From Dyadobacter crusticola DSM 16708 (GTDB taxonomy: Bacteria; Bacteroidota; Bacteroidia; Cytophagales; Spirosomataceae), in assembly GCF_000701505.1 (NCBI RefSeq), contig NZ_JNJB01000004.1, positions 372,001 to 436,000 of the forward strand: a DNA stretch of 64,000 nucleotides. Reading direction: 5' to 3'. The notes below the pieces were generated by a model that ran no database searches, was not told the DNA's origin, and saw only the letters and a program-made list of their open reading frames with translations. Positions 52,943 to 61,532 of this stretch are shown piece after piece; position 1 is the first letter of the stretch, and the number at the start of each line of letters is the position of its first letter. The position numbers and the translations under genes are program-made.

Positions 52943-53593
52943 GTGAAAAAAGCAATAAAGATCATATTAGCCCTACTATTCGCTTGCATGGTTTTCATCT
53001 TGCTTTGTAACTTCTGGGTGGTATATTGTACAAGGCAATATAACTACTTTTCCATTGAGAATCTACCTTCCAATGACGTGGCACTGGTGCTGGGCACGAG
53101 CTCGAAGTCGGAAAAAGGGAAAGATAATTTGTTTTTCAAATACCGGATGGAAGCCACGGCAAGGCTTTTTAAGGAGGGAAAAATCAAGTATATAATTTTA
53201 AGTGGAAATAATGATTCCCAGTACTATAACGAGCCGCTCGATATGCAGAAAGCGCTCCTTAACCTGGGTATTCCCGAGAATGTGATGACGCTGGATTATG
53301 CCGGTTTCAGGACTTTCGACTCCATAGTCCGGTGCAAGAAAGTTTTTAACCAGGATAATTTCACGATCATTTCTCAAAATTTCCATAATGCAAGAGCATT
53401 GTATATTGCTCACAATGAAGGAATTGATGCAATATCTTTTGCTGCACAGGATGTTCCCGACGGCTACTCAATGCGTACGCTGGTCAGGGAGTACCTTGCA
53501 AGGCCCAAAGCAGTGCTGGATGTACATATCCTGCGGCCGCCGGCAGATGTAACCTCCAATAAAGAAATCAGGAAAAATGAGAAACCGAAATGA
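52943..53593 (+). CDS. SanA/YdcF-like envelope protein (DUF218)
   Basis: A 216-residue protein from GTG 52943, with one N-terminal membrane helix (IILALLFACMVFILLCNFWV). The DUF218 motifs VALVLGTSSK, KYIILSGNND and SQNFHNARALYIAHNEGI are present. SanA-type proteins affect outer-envelope permeability and vancomycin resistance in enterobacteria. It begins 11 bases after parC, so may be co-transcribed, and overlaps the next gene by 17 bases. Confidence 0.85.
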   Translation: MKKAIKIILALLFACMVFILLCNFWVVYCTRQYNYFSIENLPSNDVALVLGTSSKSEKGKDNLFFKYRMEATARLFKEGKIKYIILSGNNDSQYYNEPLDMQKALLNLGIPENVMTLDYAGFRTFDSIVRCKKVFNQDNFTIISQNFHNARALYIAHNEGIDAISFAAQDVPDGYSMRTLVREYLARPKAVLDVHILRPPADVTSNKEIRKNEKPK

Positions 53594-56147
53594 GGGAAAA
53601 TGTACTGCGGGCGTGTCGGTTAGGCTAAAAAGGTTTCTCAGCATTTTACTTTACTTAATTTGCATTGTAGTTGTTACTTCTACCGGGGTATTATCGCAAA
53701 CTACCCACGTGATAAAAGGCCGGGTTACCGACGCAAGTACGGGAGACCCGATTCCATTCGCCAATATTGCTATCAAAGCGAGCTTATACGGCACCACAAC
53801 TAATTTCGACGGTTTTTACCAGCTAAATTACAATCCCCCGGCAGATTCGATCAGCGTCACTTATGTGGGTTATGACAATAGAAGCAAGGCTATAAATGCC
53901 GCTCTGACCGAGCAGGTGATTGATGTCCAGCTCGCGCCGGGATCATTGCAGCTCAGGGAAGTGAAGATATTTGCAGGTGAGAACCCCGCGTGGGCTGTGC
54001 TGAGGAAAATAGTCGCCAACAAACGAGTCAACAATCCGGATCATCTCGGCGCTTACGAGTACGAGAGCTACAATAAAATCCAGATTGATATTGACAACCT
54101 GTCGGAGCGTTTCAGGAACCGGAAGCCGGTGAAAAAAATGACCCATATCGTCGACCAGTTTGATGAGGTGAAAGGTGAAAATGGCGAAACGATCATCCCG
54201 ATCTTTATTTCCGAATCTGTGTCCAATGTCTTTTACCGCAGAGACCCGAAGAAGAAAAAAGAGGTAATCAACAAGACCAAAATATCCGGCGTGGGGCTTA
54301 CGGACGGCAGCCTGACCTCCCAGCTGATCGGTTCTTCGTTTCAGCAATACAATTTTTATAACAACTGGCTGAACATCCTTGAAAAGGATTTCGTATCGCC
54401 TGTGAGCGACAACTGGAAGCTTTACTACGAATACTTCCTGGCTGACAGTGTGTACAATGGAGCCAGCTACGATTACCACATTGAATTTGAGCCGCGACAA
54501 GAACAGGATCTTGCATTTACAGGATCTTTCTGGGTCGACGGAGGCACATTTGCATTGACCCAAATGGACGTGACCGTCAGTAAACGGGCGAATATCAATT
54601 TCATTGAAAAGATCAAAATCCAGCAATCCTATGAGCTGGTAGAAGACGAAAACAAGTATGTACCGCTGAAAACAAGGGTTTTGATCGATGTAGACGAACC
54701 TACGAAGCAGACTGCGGGTATGCTGCTGAAATTCTATTCTGCAAACTCGAAGTTCAGGATCAATGCGCCGCGGGACGCCAAGTTTTATGACACAGCAATA
54801 GAATTAAAGGAGGATTACATGGAGCACGACTCGACTTTCTGGATCAAAAGCCGGCCGGAAGCATTGAGTCCCACCGAAAGACTTACCTTCCAGCTTGTGG
54901 ATTCGCTTCGGGTACTGCCTGTTGTGAAAACCTATACCGAGATCCTCAACATCTTTGTAAATGGTTATAAAAAGATTGACAAATGGAACATCGACATCGG
55001 ACCTTATCTTTTTCTATATGCAAATAACAAGGTAGAAGGCCATCGTTTTCGATTAGGTTTCAGAACTGATCCCGGATTCAGTCGCAAATGGATTTTCAGC
55101 GGATACGGCGCGTACGGAACCCGCGACAATGCATTCAAATACGGTGCCGGAATGGACTATATCATTGATCGCAAGCCGTGGACAATGGCAGGTATCTCCT
55201 ATTCCAAAGACTTGGAGCGGCTCGGTATCTCTGCCGAGACGATCGGGCCGAACACCCTCTTTGGCGCATTCTCACGTTTCGGCGCTTTCCGGAGAGCTTA
55301 CTGGCAACAGGATATTTCGGCGTATTTTAAAAGGGAGGTTGTAAAAGGATTGACAAGTAGTGTCCAGATCCGGCATCGCACTTTTGATCCGTTGTTTCCA
55401 TTTACATATAAAACAAACCCCGAAGCAGGTATCGACTCTCCTACCAAAAGTTCGTTCGATATTACTGAAATCAACTTCGAAAGCAGGCTGGCCAGCAAGG
55501 AAACCTTTTTGCAGAACGATAACGAGCGGATCAGCATGGGAAATGGGAACTCTCCTGCATTTACATTCCGCTATACACTTGGTGTCAAAAATTTGCTGGG
55601 CGGCGATTTCAATTATAACAAACTCTCATTCAACGTAAAACAAAGCTTCCGTACCGGCGTGATCGGTCGCACTTACTACAATGTGACGTTCGGTTTAATC
55701 CCTTCCACACTGCCTTATCCACTGCTATATACCCCGCTGGGTAACGAGTCGCTCTTCTATGTCGACAATGCATTTAATATGATGCGCTATTTTGAATTTA
55801 TCAGCGACAGGTATGTTTCACTTCGGATGGAGCACAATTTTGAGGGATTTCTGCTCAATCGTATCCCTGCGATCAAGAAGCTGAAATGGAGAATGCTGGC
55901 GACGGGCAAGCTGTTTTACGGAAGTATCAGCGACGCCAATTTGTCACTCACCACAACTACCGACGAGACTGGTCACGAAATCCAGACATTCAGCAAGCTG
56001 AAAGACCGGCCTTATGTGGAGCTGGGTTACGGGATTGACAATATCCTGAAAACCGGCCGCATTGATTTTGTGCACCGCCTTACCTATCTCAACAACCCGA
56101 ACGTACAGCCATTTGCGGTGAAAATTTCGTTCTGGTTCAGCCTATAA
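53577..56147 (+). CDS. DUF5686 / carboxypeptidase-regulatory-like outer-membrane protein
   Basis: An 856-residue protein. After a signal peptide (about 18-41, ending GVLSQ) it has a carboxypeptidase-regulatory-like domain (about 45-125: IKGRVTDASTGDPIPFANIA), then a long DUF5686 region and a beta-barrel ending in an aromatic FSL. The ATG at 53577 overlaps the SanA gene; GTG 53613 would also retain the signal peptide. Probably an outer-membrane protein of unknown role. Confidence 0.82.
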   Translation: MRNRNEGKCTAGVSVRLKRFLSILLYLICIVVVTSTGVLSQTTHVIKGRVTDASTGDPIPFANIAIKASLYGTTTNFDGFYQLNYNPPADSISVTYVGYDNRSKAINAALTEQVIDVQLAPGSLQLREVKIFAGENPAWAVLRKIVANKRVNNPDHLGAYEYESYNKIQIDIDNLSERFRNRKPVKKMTHIVDQFDEVKGENGETIIPIFISESVSNVFYRRDPKKKKEVINKTKISGVGLTDGSLTSQLIGSSFQQYNFYNNWLNILEKDFVSPVSDNWKLYYEYFLADSVYNGASYDYHIEFEPRQEQDLAFTGSFWVDGGTFALTQMDVTVSKRANINFIEKIKIQQSYELVEDENKYVPLKTRVLIDVDEPTKQTAGMLLKFYSANSKFRINAPRDAKFYDTAIELKEDYMEHDSTFWIKSRPEALSPTERLTFQLVDSLRVLPVVKTYTEILNIFVNGYKKIDKWNIDIGPYLFLYANNKVEGHRFRLGFRTDPGFSRKWIFSGYGAYGTRDNAFKYGAGMDYIIDRKPWTMAGISYSKDLERLGISAETIGPNTLFGAFSRFGAFRRAYWQQDISAYFKREVVKGLTSSVQIRHRTFDPLFPFTYKTNPEAGIDSPTKSSFDITEINFESRLASKETFLQNDNERISMGNGNSPAFTFRYTLGVKNLLGGDFNYNKLSFNVKQSFRTGVIGRTYYNVTFGLIPSTLPYPLLYTPLGNESLFYVDNAFNMMRYFEFISDRYVSLRMEHNFEGFLLNRIPAIKKLKWRMLATGKLFYGSISDANLSLTTTTDETGHEIQTFSKLKDRPYVELGYGIDNILKTGRIDFVHRLTYLNNPNVQPFAVKISFWFSL

Positions 56148-56150
56148 AAC

Positions 56151-57122
56151 TTAGATACTGCCCAGATCTTTGGCGGCGTAAGTGAGGAAGACCTCCTGGC
56201 CAATCTCAATATTTGCCTTATTTCTGTAAAATGAGAGCTGCTCAGTCCCATTTGTACAGCGAATTTCCCAGTAGTTTCCGTGAAAGCGGATGGTTTCAAC
56301 TTTCCCTTTCCACTTGCTTTTTTCAGGGTATCTGGTTGGTTTGATCTTTTCGGGTCTGATAAAGTAGCGCTTTTCTCCGCTGCCGAGCCAGTTAATTCCA
56401 CCAGTCAGTTCGGCAACATAACTATTTGCAGGCCGGTTGTAAACTTCTTCGGGCGTACCGATCTGCACGATTTCCCCATTGCGTAAAACCGCAATCCTGT
56501 CTGACCACGCGAGTGCATCGGAAGATTCGTGGGTAACAAAAATGCAGCTGGTTTTCTGCTCGTTTCGCATCTGTTCAATTGCATTGCCGAGTACCCTGCG
56601 ATTGTGATTATCGAGGTGAGCGAAAGGTTCGTCGAGCAACAGTACTTCCGGCTGTTCGGCCAGCGCTTTGGCAATGGCAGTACGCTGTTTTTCGCCGCCG
56701 GAAAGCAGCTTGGCCTTTTGACTTTTTACATAATCGAGGCCAGCTACTTTAAGCAGCTCCCGCACACGCTCAATGCGATAGGCGGAATCGTAAAACCGGA
56801 GTGAGTAGGAAATATTTTCTTCGACAGTCTGATTAGGGAAAAGCTCAAATTCCTGGTGGATCAGCCGGATAGACTCGTGCCCGGGGATCAGCTCGCCCCG
56901 GACGGGCTTTAATTCTTCCCCATTAAAAATGATCTTACCCTGATCTGCATCCAAGAATCTGCCGAAAATGCGCAGGAGCGTGCTCTTTCCGGAGCCGCTC
57001 TCGCCCAAAATCGCCAGCCACTCTCCCGCCCTCAGTTCCAGGCTGACATTTGAAAGTACAGGCTGGTTACTAAATTGCTTCGAAACCTGATCGGCGCGGA
57101 GAACTGTCTTGTTTTTCGTCAT
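56151..57122 (-). CDS. ABC transporter ATP-binding protein with TOBE-like tail (PotA/CysA type)
   Basis: A 323-residue ABC ATPase. Walker A GESGSGKST, signature LSGGEKQR and Walker B LLLDEPFAHLD are intact. The C-terminal 80 residues (FIRPEKIKPTRYPE onward) resemble the TOBE regulatory domain of importers of sulfate, molybdate, iron or polyamines. No permease or binding protein is adjacent. It overlaps the upstream nitroreductase stop by 1 base, so both are probably co-transcribed. Confidence 0.87.
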   Translation of the reverse strand: MTKNKTVLRADQVSKQFSNQPVLSNVSLELRAGEWLAILGESGSGKSTLLRIFGRFLDADQGKIIFNGEELKPVRGELIPGHESIRLIHQEFELFPNQTVEENISYSLRFYDSAYRIERVRELLKVAGLDYVKSQKAKLLSGGEKQRTAIAKALAEQPEVLLLDEPFAHLDNHNRRVLGNAIEQMRNEQKTSCIFVTHESSDALAWSDRIAVLRNGEIVQIGTPEEVYNRPANSYVAELTGGINWLGSGEKRYFIRPEKIKPTRYPEKSKWKGKVETIRFHGNYWEIRCTNGTEQLSFYRNKANIEIGQEVFLTYAAKDLGSI

Positions 57123-57697
57123 TATTCTGCCCAGGTAACCTTGCTTTCAATAGGCGTGCGCCGCGCCGGTGTTTCGGGTGCATCGTGGTAACCCATGAAA
57201 AACAGTCCGAGACATTTTTGATTTTCAGGAAGTCCCAGGAACTCACTGAGCTCCTTCAAAACGCCCGGGCTGCTCCAATAGGAGCCAAGACCGTAAGCTG
57301 TGGCCGTGAGCCACATGTTTTGTACCGCGCAGGCCGTTGCAGCAACTTCTTCCCATTCCGGCAGCTTTTCAGGATGCAGTTCTGCATTGATCACAATCAC
57401 ACATCCCGACTTCAATACTTTTTCGCCAGCTGCATCATAGCGCGCCTGCGAGTATGCTTCCGGTGGAGTGATTGTTCTGTATCGTTCCGAAAAGAAACCG
57501 GCCAGCTTATTCAGGCTTGCACCTTTGAAAACGATAAACCGCCAGGGTTCGGTAAGCTTGTGCGTGGGGGCATAATTGGCATTTTCCAGGATGTTTTTGA
57601 TGATCTCATCCGGGATCTCTTTCTCGATATAACTTGGTGGGAAAATGCTGCGTCGTGTACTGATAATTGTATTGATCGTCTGAATAGACTGTTCCAT
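57122..57697 (-). CDS. Nitroreductase family protein (FMN-dependent)
   Basis: A 191-residue nitroreductase. ISTRRSIFPPSYIEKEIP is the FMN-phosphate-binding N-terminus; NANYAPTHKLTEPWRFIVF and LGSYWSSPG are family motifs, with FFMGYHDAPETP at the C-terminus. It should reduce quinones or nitro compounds with NAD(P)H. First gene of a two-gene unit with the ABC ATPase. Confidence 0.9.
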   Translation of the reverse strand: MEQSIQTINTIISTRRSIFPPSYIEKEIPDEIIKNILENANYAPTHKLTEPWRFIVFKGASLNKLAGFFSERYRTITPPEAYSQARYDAAGEKVLKSGCVIVINAELHPEKLPEWEEVAATACAVQNMWLTATAYGLGSYWSSPGVLKELSEFLGLPENQKCLGLFFMGYHDAPETPARRTPIESKVTWAE

Positions 57698-57914
57698 AAC
57701 TACTTTTTTAATCTGAAAAATTCAAAAACAAAGCTAACCATTTCTCGCTCGCTGGCGGGAACAATGGTGGTTTTTAGCAGACAAAATTGGGGCTTATAAC
57801 TAAAAATTACCGGCGTAGCATGCTACTTTGCCGCTAAACAATTATTTTTCGCCCTGCCTTACCCAAAGACCTAACTTCATCGCCGCAATTACACCGAACC
57901 AAAACCTGACTTAT

Positions 57915-58235
57915 ATGCTTGTTACTACCACCCCGAACATTGAAGGTAAAAAGATCATTAAATACATCGGCCTTGTAAATGGGGAGGCCATTATTGGTGC
58001 CAATTTCTTCAAAGACTTTCTTGCAAATGTACGTGATGTGGTAGGCGGCCGCTCGGGTTCTTACGAGCAAGGCTTGCGGGAAGCGAAAAGCATCGCGATC
58101 CGCGAAATGATGGACCAGGCGCAAAGGCTTGGAGCCAATGCGGTGATCGGAGTGGATATTGATCTTGAAACAATTGGCAGCGGCAGCACAATGCTGATGG
58201 TGAGCGCCAACGGAACTGCGGTTTATTTTGAATAA
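57915..58235 (+). CDS. YbjQ/UPF0145 family protein
   Basis: A 106-residue protein from ATG 57915; the in-frame start at 57828 would add non-conserved residues. [19 protein letters not shown] and [18 protein letters not shown] are family motifs. UPF0145 proteins form pentamers and are sometimes called heavy-metal-binding, with no firm function. Isolated gene convergent with metF. Confidence 0.9.
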   Translation: MLVTTTPNIEGKKIIKYIGLVNGEAIIGANFFKDFLANVRDVVGGRSGSYEQGLREAKSIAIREMMDQAQRLGANAVIGVDIDLETIGSGSTMLMVSANGTAVYFE

Positions 58236-58247
58236 CAGGTGCTCTTT

Positions 58248-59204
58248 TCAGAACACCTGTCTCGCTATCTGTGCTACATTGTCTGACTTACCCATTGTAT
58301 AAAAATGGAGAACCGGCACGCCGTAAGCCATTAATTCCTTGCATTGCTGTGTTCCCCATTCGATACCAACCTGGCGAACTTCCTTGTCAGTCGCGCACTT
58401 TTCAACTTCATTCACAAGATCTTTCGGAAATTCGAGGTGGAAGATTTGTGCGAGTACGCTTAGCTGCTTGCGCGTGGCCAGGGGTTTCAGACCCGGGATA
58501 ATGGGAACCGTGATACCTTCTGCGCGGCATCTTTCGACAAAGCGGAAGTACTTCTCATTATCAAAAAACATCTGGGTCACGATATAATCAGCGCCCAGTT
58601 CTACTTTCTTGCGGAGGTGCTCATAATCGGCATCGATGCTTGCCGCGTCAAAATGCATTTCAGGATAGCCCGCCACGCCAATGCAAAAATTAGTAGGTGA
58701 CATTTCCGTTTCCGCATTCAGCAGAATCCCATTATTCATGTTATGAACCTGTGCTACCAGTTCAGAGGCGTAAGTATGTCCGCCTGTTTTCGGCTGGAAT
58801 ACCCCGGCTGACTTTTCAGGATCTCCTCTGAGTACAAGTACATTGTCGATTCCTAGGTAATGCAGGTCAATGAGAACATCCTCGGTTTCATCTTTGGTAA
58901 AACCGCCGCAGATCACGTGCGGTACCGCATCTACATGAAAACGCTCCATTAACCTGGCGCAAATACCTACGGTACCCGGCCGTTTTCTGATTGGTATCCG
59001 CTCGATCGTTCCATCTGTCCTGACGCGGTCGATCAGTTCTTCACGGTGATATGTCACGTCCACAAATGGAGGCTTAAACTCCATCAGCGGCTCTATCGAA
59101 TTCAGTAATTCATTGATATTCTGACCTTTCAGCGGCGGGATAATCTCGATGGAAAACAGCGTTTTGCCGTTTGCCTGCTGAATGAAATCTGTTACTTTGG
59201 TCAT
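58248..59204 (-). CDS. metF: 5,10-methylenetetrahydrofolate reductase
   Basis: A 318-residue FAD enzyme. FSIEIIPPLKG carries the catalytic glutamate region, VDVTYHRE and LVLRGDPEKS the FAD contacts, and DYIVTQMFFDNEKYF the family signature. It makes 5-methyltetrahydrofolate for methionine synthesis, linking to metZ elsewhere in the window. No SAM riboswitch is recognised upstream. Confidence 0.95.
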   Translation of the reverse strand: MTKVTDFIQQANGKTLFSIEIIPPLKGQNINELLNSIEPLMEFKPPFVDVTYHREELIDRVRTDGTIERIPIRKRPGTVGICARLMERFHVDAVPHVICGGFTKDETEDVLIDLHYLGIDNVLVLRGDPEKSAGVFQPKTGGHTYASELVAQVHNMNNGILLNAETEMSPTNFCIGVAGYPEMHFDAASIDADYEHLRKKVELGADYIVTQMFFDNEKYFRFVERCRAEGITVPIIPGLKPLATRKQLSVLAQIFHLEFPKDLVNEVEKCATDKEVRQVGIEWGTQQCKELMAYGVPVLHFYTMGKSDNVAQIARQVF

Positions 59205-59276
59205 GAAAAAAAGTGGCGTGTTCTGATGATGCTACAAATGAACACGATTTGAAAATGCGAACCAATTAGTGAGTAC

Positions 59277-59310
59277 AAAAAAATGGCCTACCGCATTACA
59301 GTAGGCCATT
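59277..59310 (-). terminator. Intrinsic terminator on the minus strand
   Basis: Read on the minus strand, AATGGCCTAC (59310-59301) pairs with GTAGGCCATT (59291-59282), followed by TTTTT. It lies upstream of metF and would stop transcripts coming from the ElaA side, or a small RNA from 59311-59678. Confidence 0.75.
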
Positions 59311-59678
59311 CCACGTAAACCCTCCTCTATCAGTGTTCGTCAAAAATGTTATTGGGTTTCTGACGGGCGTCAGTCCCACAGCAACAATTTGCTTGACTGA
59401 ATACTAATAACTAAAATTCTGTGCCAAATTATTAAACATTACGGGAATGACCAATTTATATCAAAGTTTTTTTTCAAAACTTGTAGTTAAAGTACTACAT
59501 TTTAGCTGAATATTGCATTCAAGGAGAAGATTCAAAAAAAGCCCGAATTGCGCCTATGTTTCGAAATTCAGCAAATCCGGGAATTCGTTCCCCAGTACTC
59601 TACAATAGTTCTAGTGTATTCCGATTTGCCTGCTATTTTGGATTAGTTTACCTGTAAGATCAGCACTATTTACATTCA
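59311..59678. other. Non-coding stretch between elaA-like gene and terminator
   Basis: About 370 bases without a credible gene. Dyads seen are AAGTTTT/AAAACTT at about 59465-59482, TGTAGT/ACTACA (59482-59487/59494-59499) and TGACGGGCGTCA at 59361-59372. The minus-strand terminator at its left end suggests that it is either a long 3' untranslated region or a small RNA gene. Confidence 0.35.
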
Positions 59679-59748
59679 GACCGGGTCACTTTGACCGAGT
59701 CATTCGGACCGAGTCATTCAGACCGAGTCATTCAGACCGAGTCATCTC
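59679..59748. repeat. Five tandem 14-bp repeats (GACCGAGTCATTCA) at the end of the elaA-like gene
   Basis: Units at 59679-59692, 59693-59706, 59707-59720, 59721-59734 and 59735-59748; the middle three are identical but for one base, the outer two have diverged. The stop codon and final four or five residues of the acetyltransferase are inside the array. Confidence 0.85.
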
Positions 59749-60177
59749 AATGTGTTCGATTTCGTCTTCGAGATAGATATTGCCGGACTGACGGAAACCG
59801 AAGGATTCGTAAAATCTTTTAAGGTACAGTTGCGCCCCGATGCGGATTGTGCTTTTTCCGTAAAGCATTTCGAGTTTTTCAATGGACACATTCAGCAGCT
59901 CCACACCTGCTCCAATTCCACGGGCCTCACGGGCGACCGCGATTCTTCCAATAGAAGGATATGTATAGGATAAACCAGCCGGAACTATCCTGGAAACCGC
60001 CACGAGCTTACCTTCGCGATAACCCAGCAAATGGTGGCATTTTTGGTCTTTATTATCAAGATCCTGAAAACAGCATTTTTGCTCAACAATAAAAACTTCG
60101 TTTCTCAGACGCAGCAACTGGTAAACTGCTTCATTTGTAAGTGTTTCAAAGGTTTGGAACTGCCAGTCGAGTAGCAT
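59728..60177 (-). CDS. GNAT N-acetyltransferase, ElaA type
   Basis: A 149-residue protein from ATG 60177 (MLLDWQFQTFETLTNEAVYQ); the longer frame to 60294 has no family similarity. The segment LRLRNEVFIVEQKCCFQDLD, and GRIAVAREARGIGAG with the acetyl-CoA-binding loop, match ElaA. The last residues are encoded by the tandem repeat. The acetylated substrate is unknown. Confidence 0.88.
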   Translation of the reverse strand: MLLDWQFQTFETLTNEAVYQLLRLRNEVFIVEQKCCFQDLDNKDQKCHHLLGYREGKLVAVSRIVPAGLSYTYPSIGRIAVAREARGIGAGVELLNVSIEKLEMLYGKSTIRIGAQLYLKRFYESFGFRQSGNIYLEDEIEHIEMTRSE

Positions 60178-60204
60178 AGGATTATTAATGGTCACGATAA
60201 AATA

Positions 60205-60212
60205 TATATTTG
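60205..60212 (+). promoter_or_regulatory. TATATTTG promoter box before yebC
   Basis: An exact TAnnTTTG match 85 bases before ATG 60297, in the divergent gap. The -33 region is not clear. Confidence 0.35.
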
Positions 60213-60296
60213 CCTGATCTGTTCGTCTTTTTAAATTTGCTGCAAAATTGATCACCTTAGCATCAATAAAAAACTTAACAATTAATATTAACAAGC

Positions 60297-61010
60297 ATGG
60301 GAAGGGCTTTTGAATATAGAAAGGCTAGAATGTTTAAGCGTTGGGACAAGATGGCCAAGACTTTCACGAGGATTGGTAAAGAGATTGTCCTCGCGGTGAA
60401 AAGCGGAACTGCGGATCCCGCCACCAATGCGAAGCTACGTGTTCTTTTACAAAATGCCAGGGCAGCCAACATGCCGAAGGATACCATCGAGCGGGCGATC
60501 AAAAGGGCGACTTCCAAAGATCAGGAAGACTATAAGGAAATGGTTTACGAGGGCTATGGGCCGCACGGGGTTGCTATTTTGGTGGAAAGTACTACCGACA
60601 ACCCTACGCGTACTGTCGCGAACGTGAGAAGCTATTTCAACAAGCTCGGCGGCAGCCTGGGCACTTCGGGTATGCTCGACTTTATTTTCGACCGGAAATG
60701 TATTTTCAAGATTAAAAACAACGGAAAAGATCTGGAAGAACTTGAATTCGAATTGATTGACTTAGGGGGAGAAGAGGTTTTTCTGGATGAAGAAAGCGGG
60801 TTGATCAACATTTATGGTGAATTCGCCGCATTTGGTGCATTGCAACATTACTTCGAAGAAAACGGCTACGAAATCGTAGAAGCCGACTTCGAGCGCATTC
60901 CGAATGATACCAAGACATTAAGTGAAGAAGAGGCCGCGGAAGTGGAAAAATTGATTGAAAAGATCGAAGACGACGACGATGTTCAGCGCGTTTACCACAA
61001 TATGGCTTAA
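60297..61010 (+). CDS. YebC/PmpR family protein
   Basis: A 237-residue protein with the family N-terminus MGRAFEYRKARMFKRWDKMA and ANMPKDTIERAIKRA, and YEGYGPHGVAILVE. Members act as DNA-binding regulators or relieve ribosome stalling at polyproline. The C-terminal EKIEDDDDVQRVYHNM is complete. Its stop overlaps the converging gene by 4 bases. Confidence 0.94.
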   Translation: MGRAFEYRKARMFKRWDKMAKTFTRIGKEIVLAVKSGTADPATNAKLRVLLQNARAANMPKDTIERAIKRATSKDQEDYKEMVYEGYGPHGVAILVESTTDNPTRTVANVRSYFNKLGGSLGTSGMLDFIFDRKCIFKIKNNGKDLEELEFELIDLGGEEVFLDEESGLINIYGEFAAFGALQHYFEENGYEIVEADFERIPNDTKTLSEEEAAEVEKLIEKIEDDDDVQRVYHNMA

Positions 61011-61453
61011 TGCAGACTGATTATTTCCTGCTGCTTTTTCATAAATTCAAACTTGCTCCCGACTTCTTTCCCAAGTAGAGAAGCACCTACCGGAGAGGAT
61101 GAAGAGACTGCCAAAACGGTCTCTTCATTTATTTTTACGGCGCCCAGGCTCACTGCTACGAAGAACCATCCGGCGGTAGTATTCAGCAAAGTACCCACTG
61201 CAACACGCTGACTTACCTCATGTGCATTTACTCGCTCCAAGATCAACCTTTCGAGCCGCGTTTGCTCGTACTGTCGCGCGTGCATGTTGCGGTCCAGCTG
61301 GCCCATTGAACGTGAGGTCTCGTATTTGTCACCGACTGAGCTTTTACCCTGATCGTTCGCAGATTGCTGGGCGGCTTCCATTGCATTCCACGATATCAGC
61401 AGCTTTTCGTCGAGTATTTCTTTGAGCTTTTCTAAAACGTTTGCTTTGTCCAT
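61007..61453 (-). CDS. GreA/GreB-like protein
   Basis: A 148-residue protein. DQGKSSVGDKYETSRSM and LDRNMHARQYEQTRL recall the GreA coiled coil, and SPVGASLLGKEVGSKFEF the C-terminal FKBP-like domain. The acidic coil tip of true Gre factors is not evident, so RNA-polymerase binding without cleavage stimulation is possible. Such proteins are sometimes mislabelled 3-oxoacyl-ACP synthase. Convergent with yebC. Confidence 0.72.
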   Translation of the reverse strand: MDKANVLEKLKEILDEKLLISWNAMEAAQQSANDQGKSSVGDKYETSRSMGQLDRNMHARQYEQTRLERLILERVNAHEVSQRVAVGTLLNTTAGWFFVAVSLGAVKINEETVLAVSSSSPVGASLLGKEVGSKFEFMKKQQEIISLH

Positions 61454-61532
61454 AAAAAAATAAAGGTTACCAAAATGGTAACCCTATTAAAACTACACTT
61501 GATGGTAAAGTTAAGCGTTGGACAACTTCAAA

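Noticed and set aside
59205-59727. SAM riboswitch upstream of metF
   Set aside because: No SAM-I core pattern seen; the main hairpin there is a terminator oriented with the minus strand.
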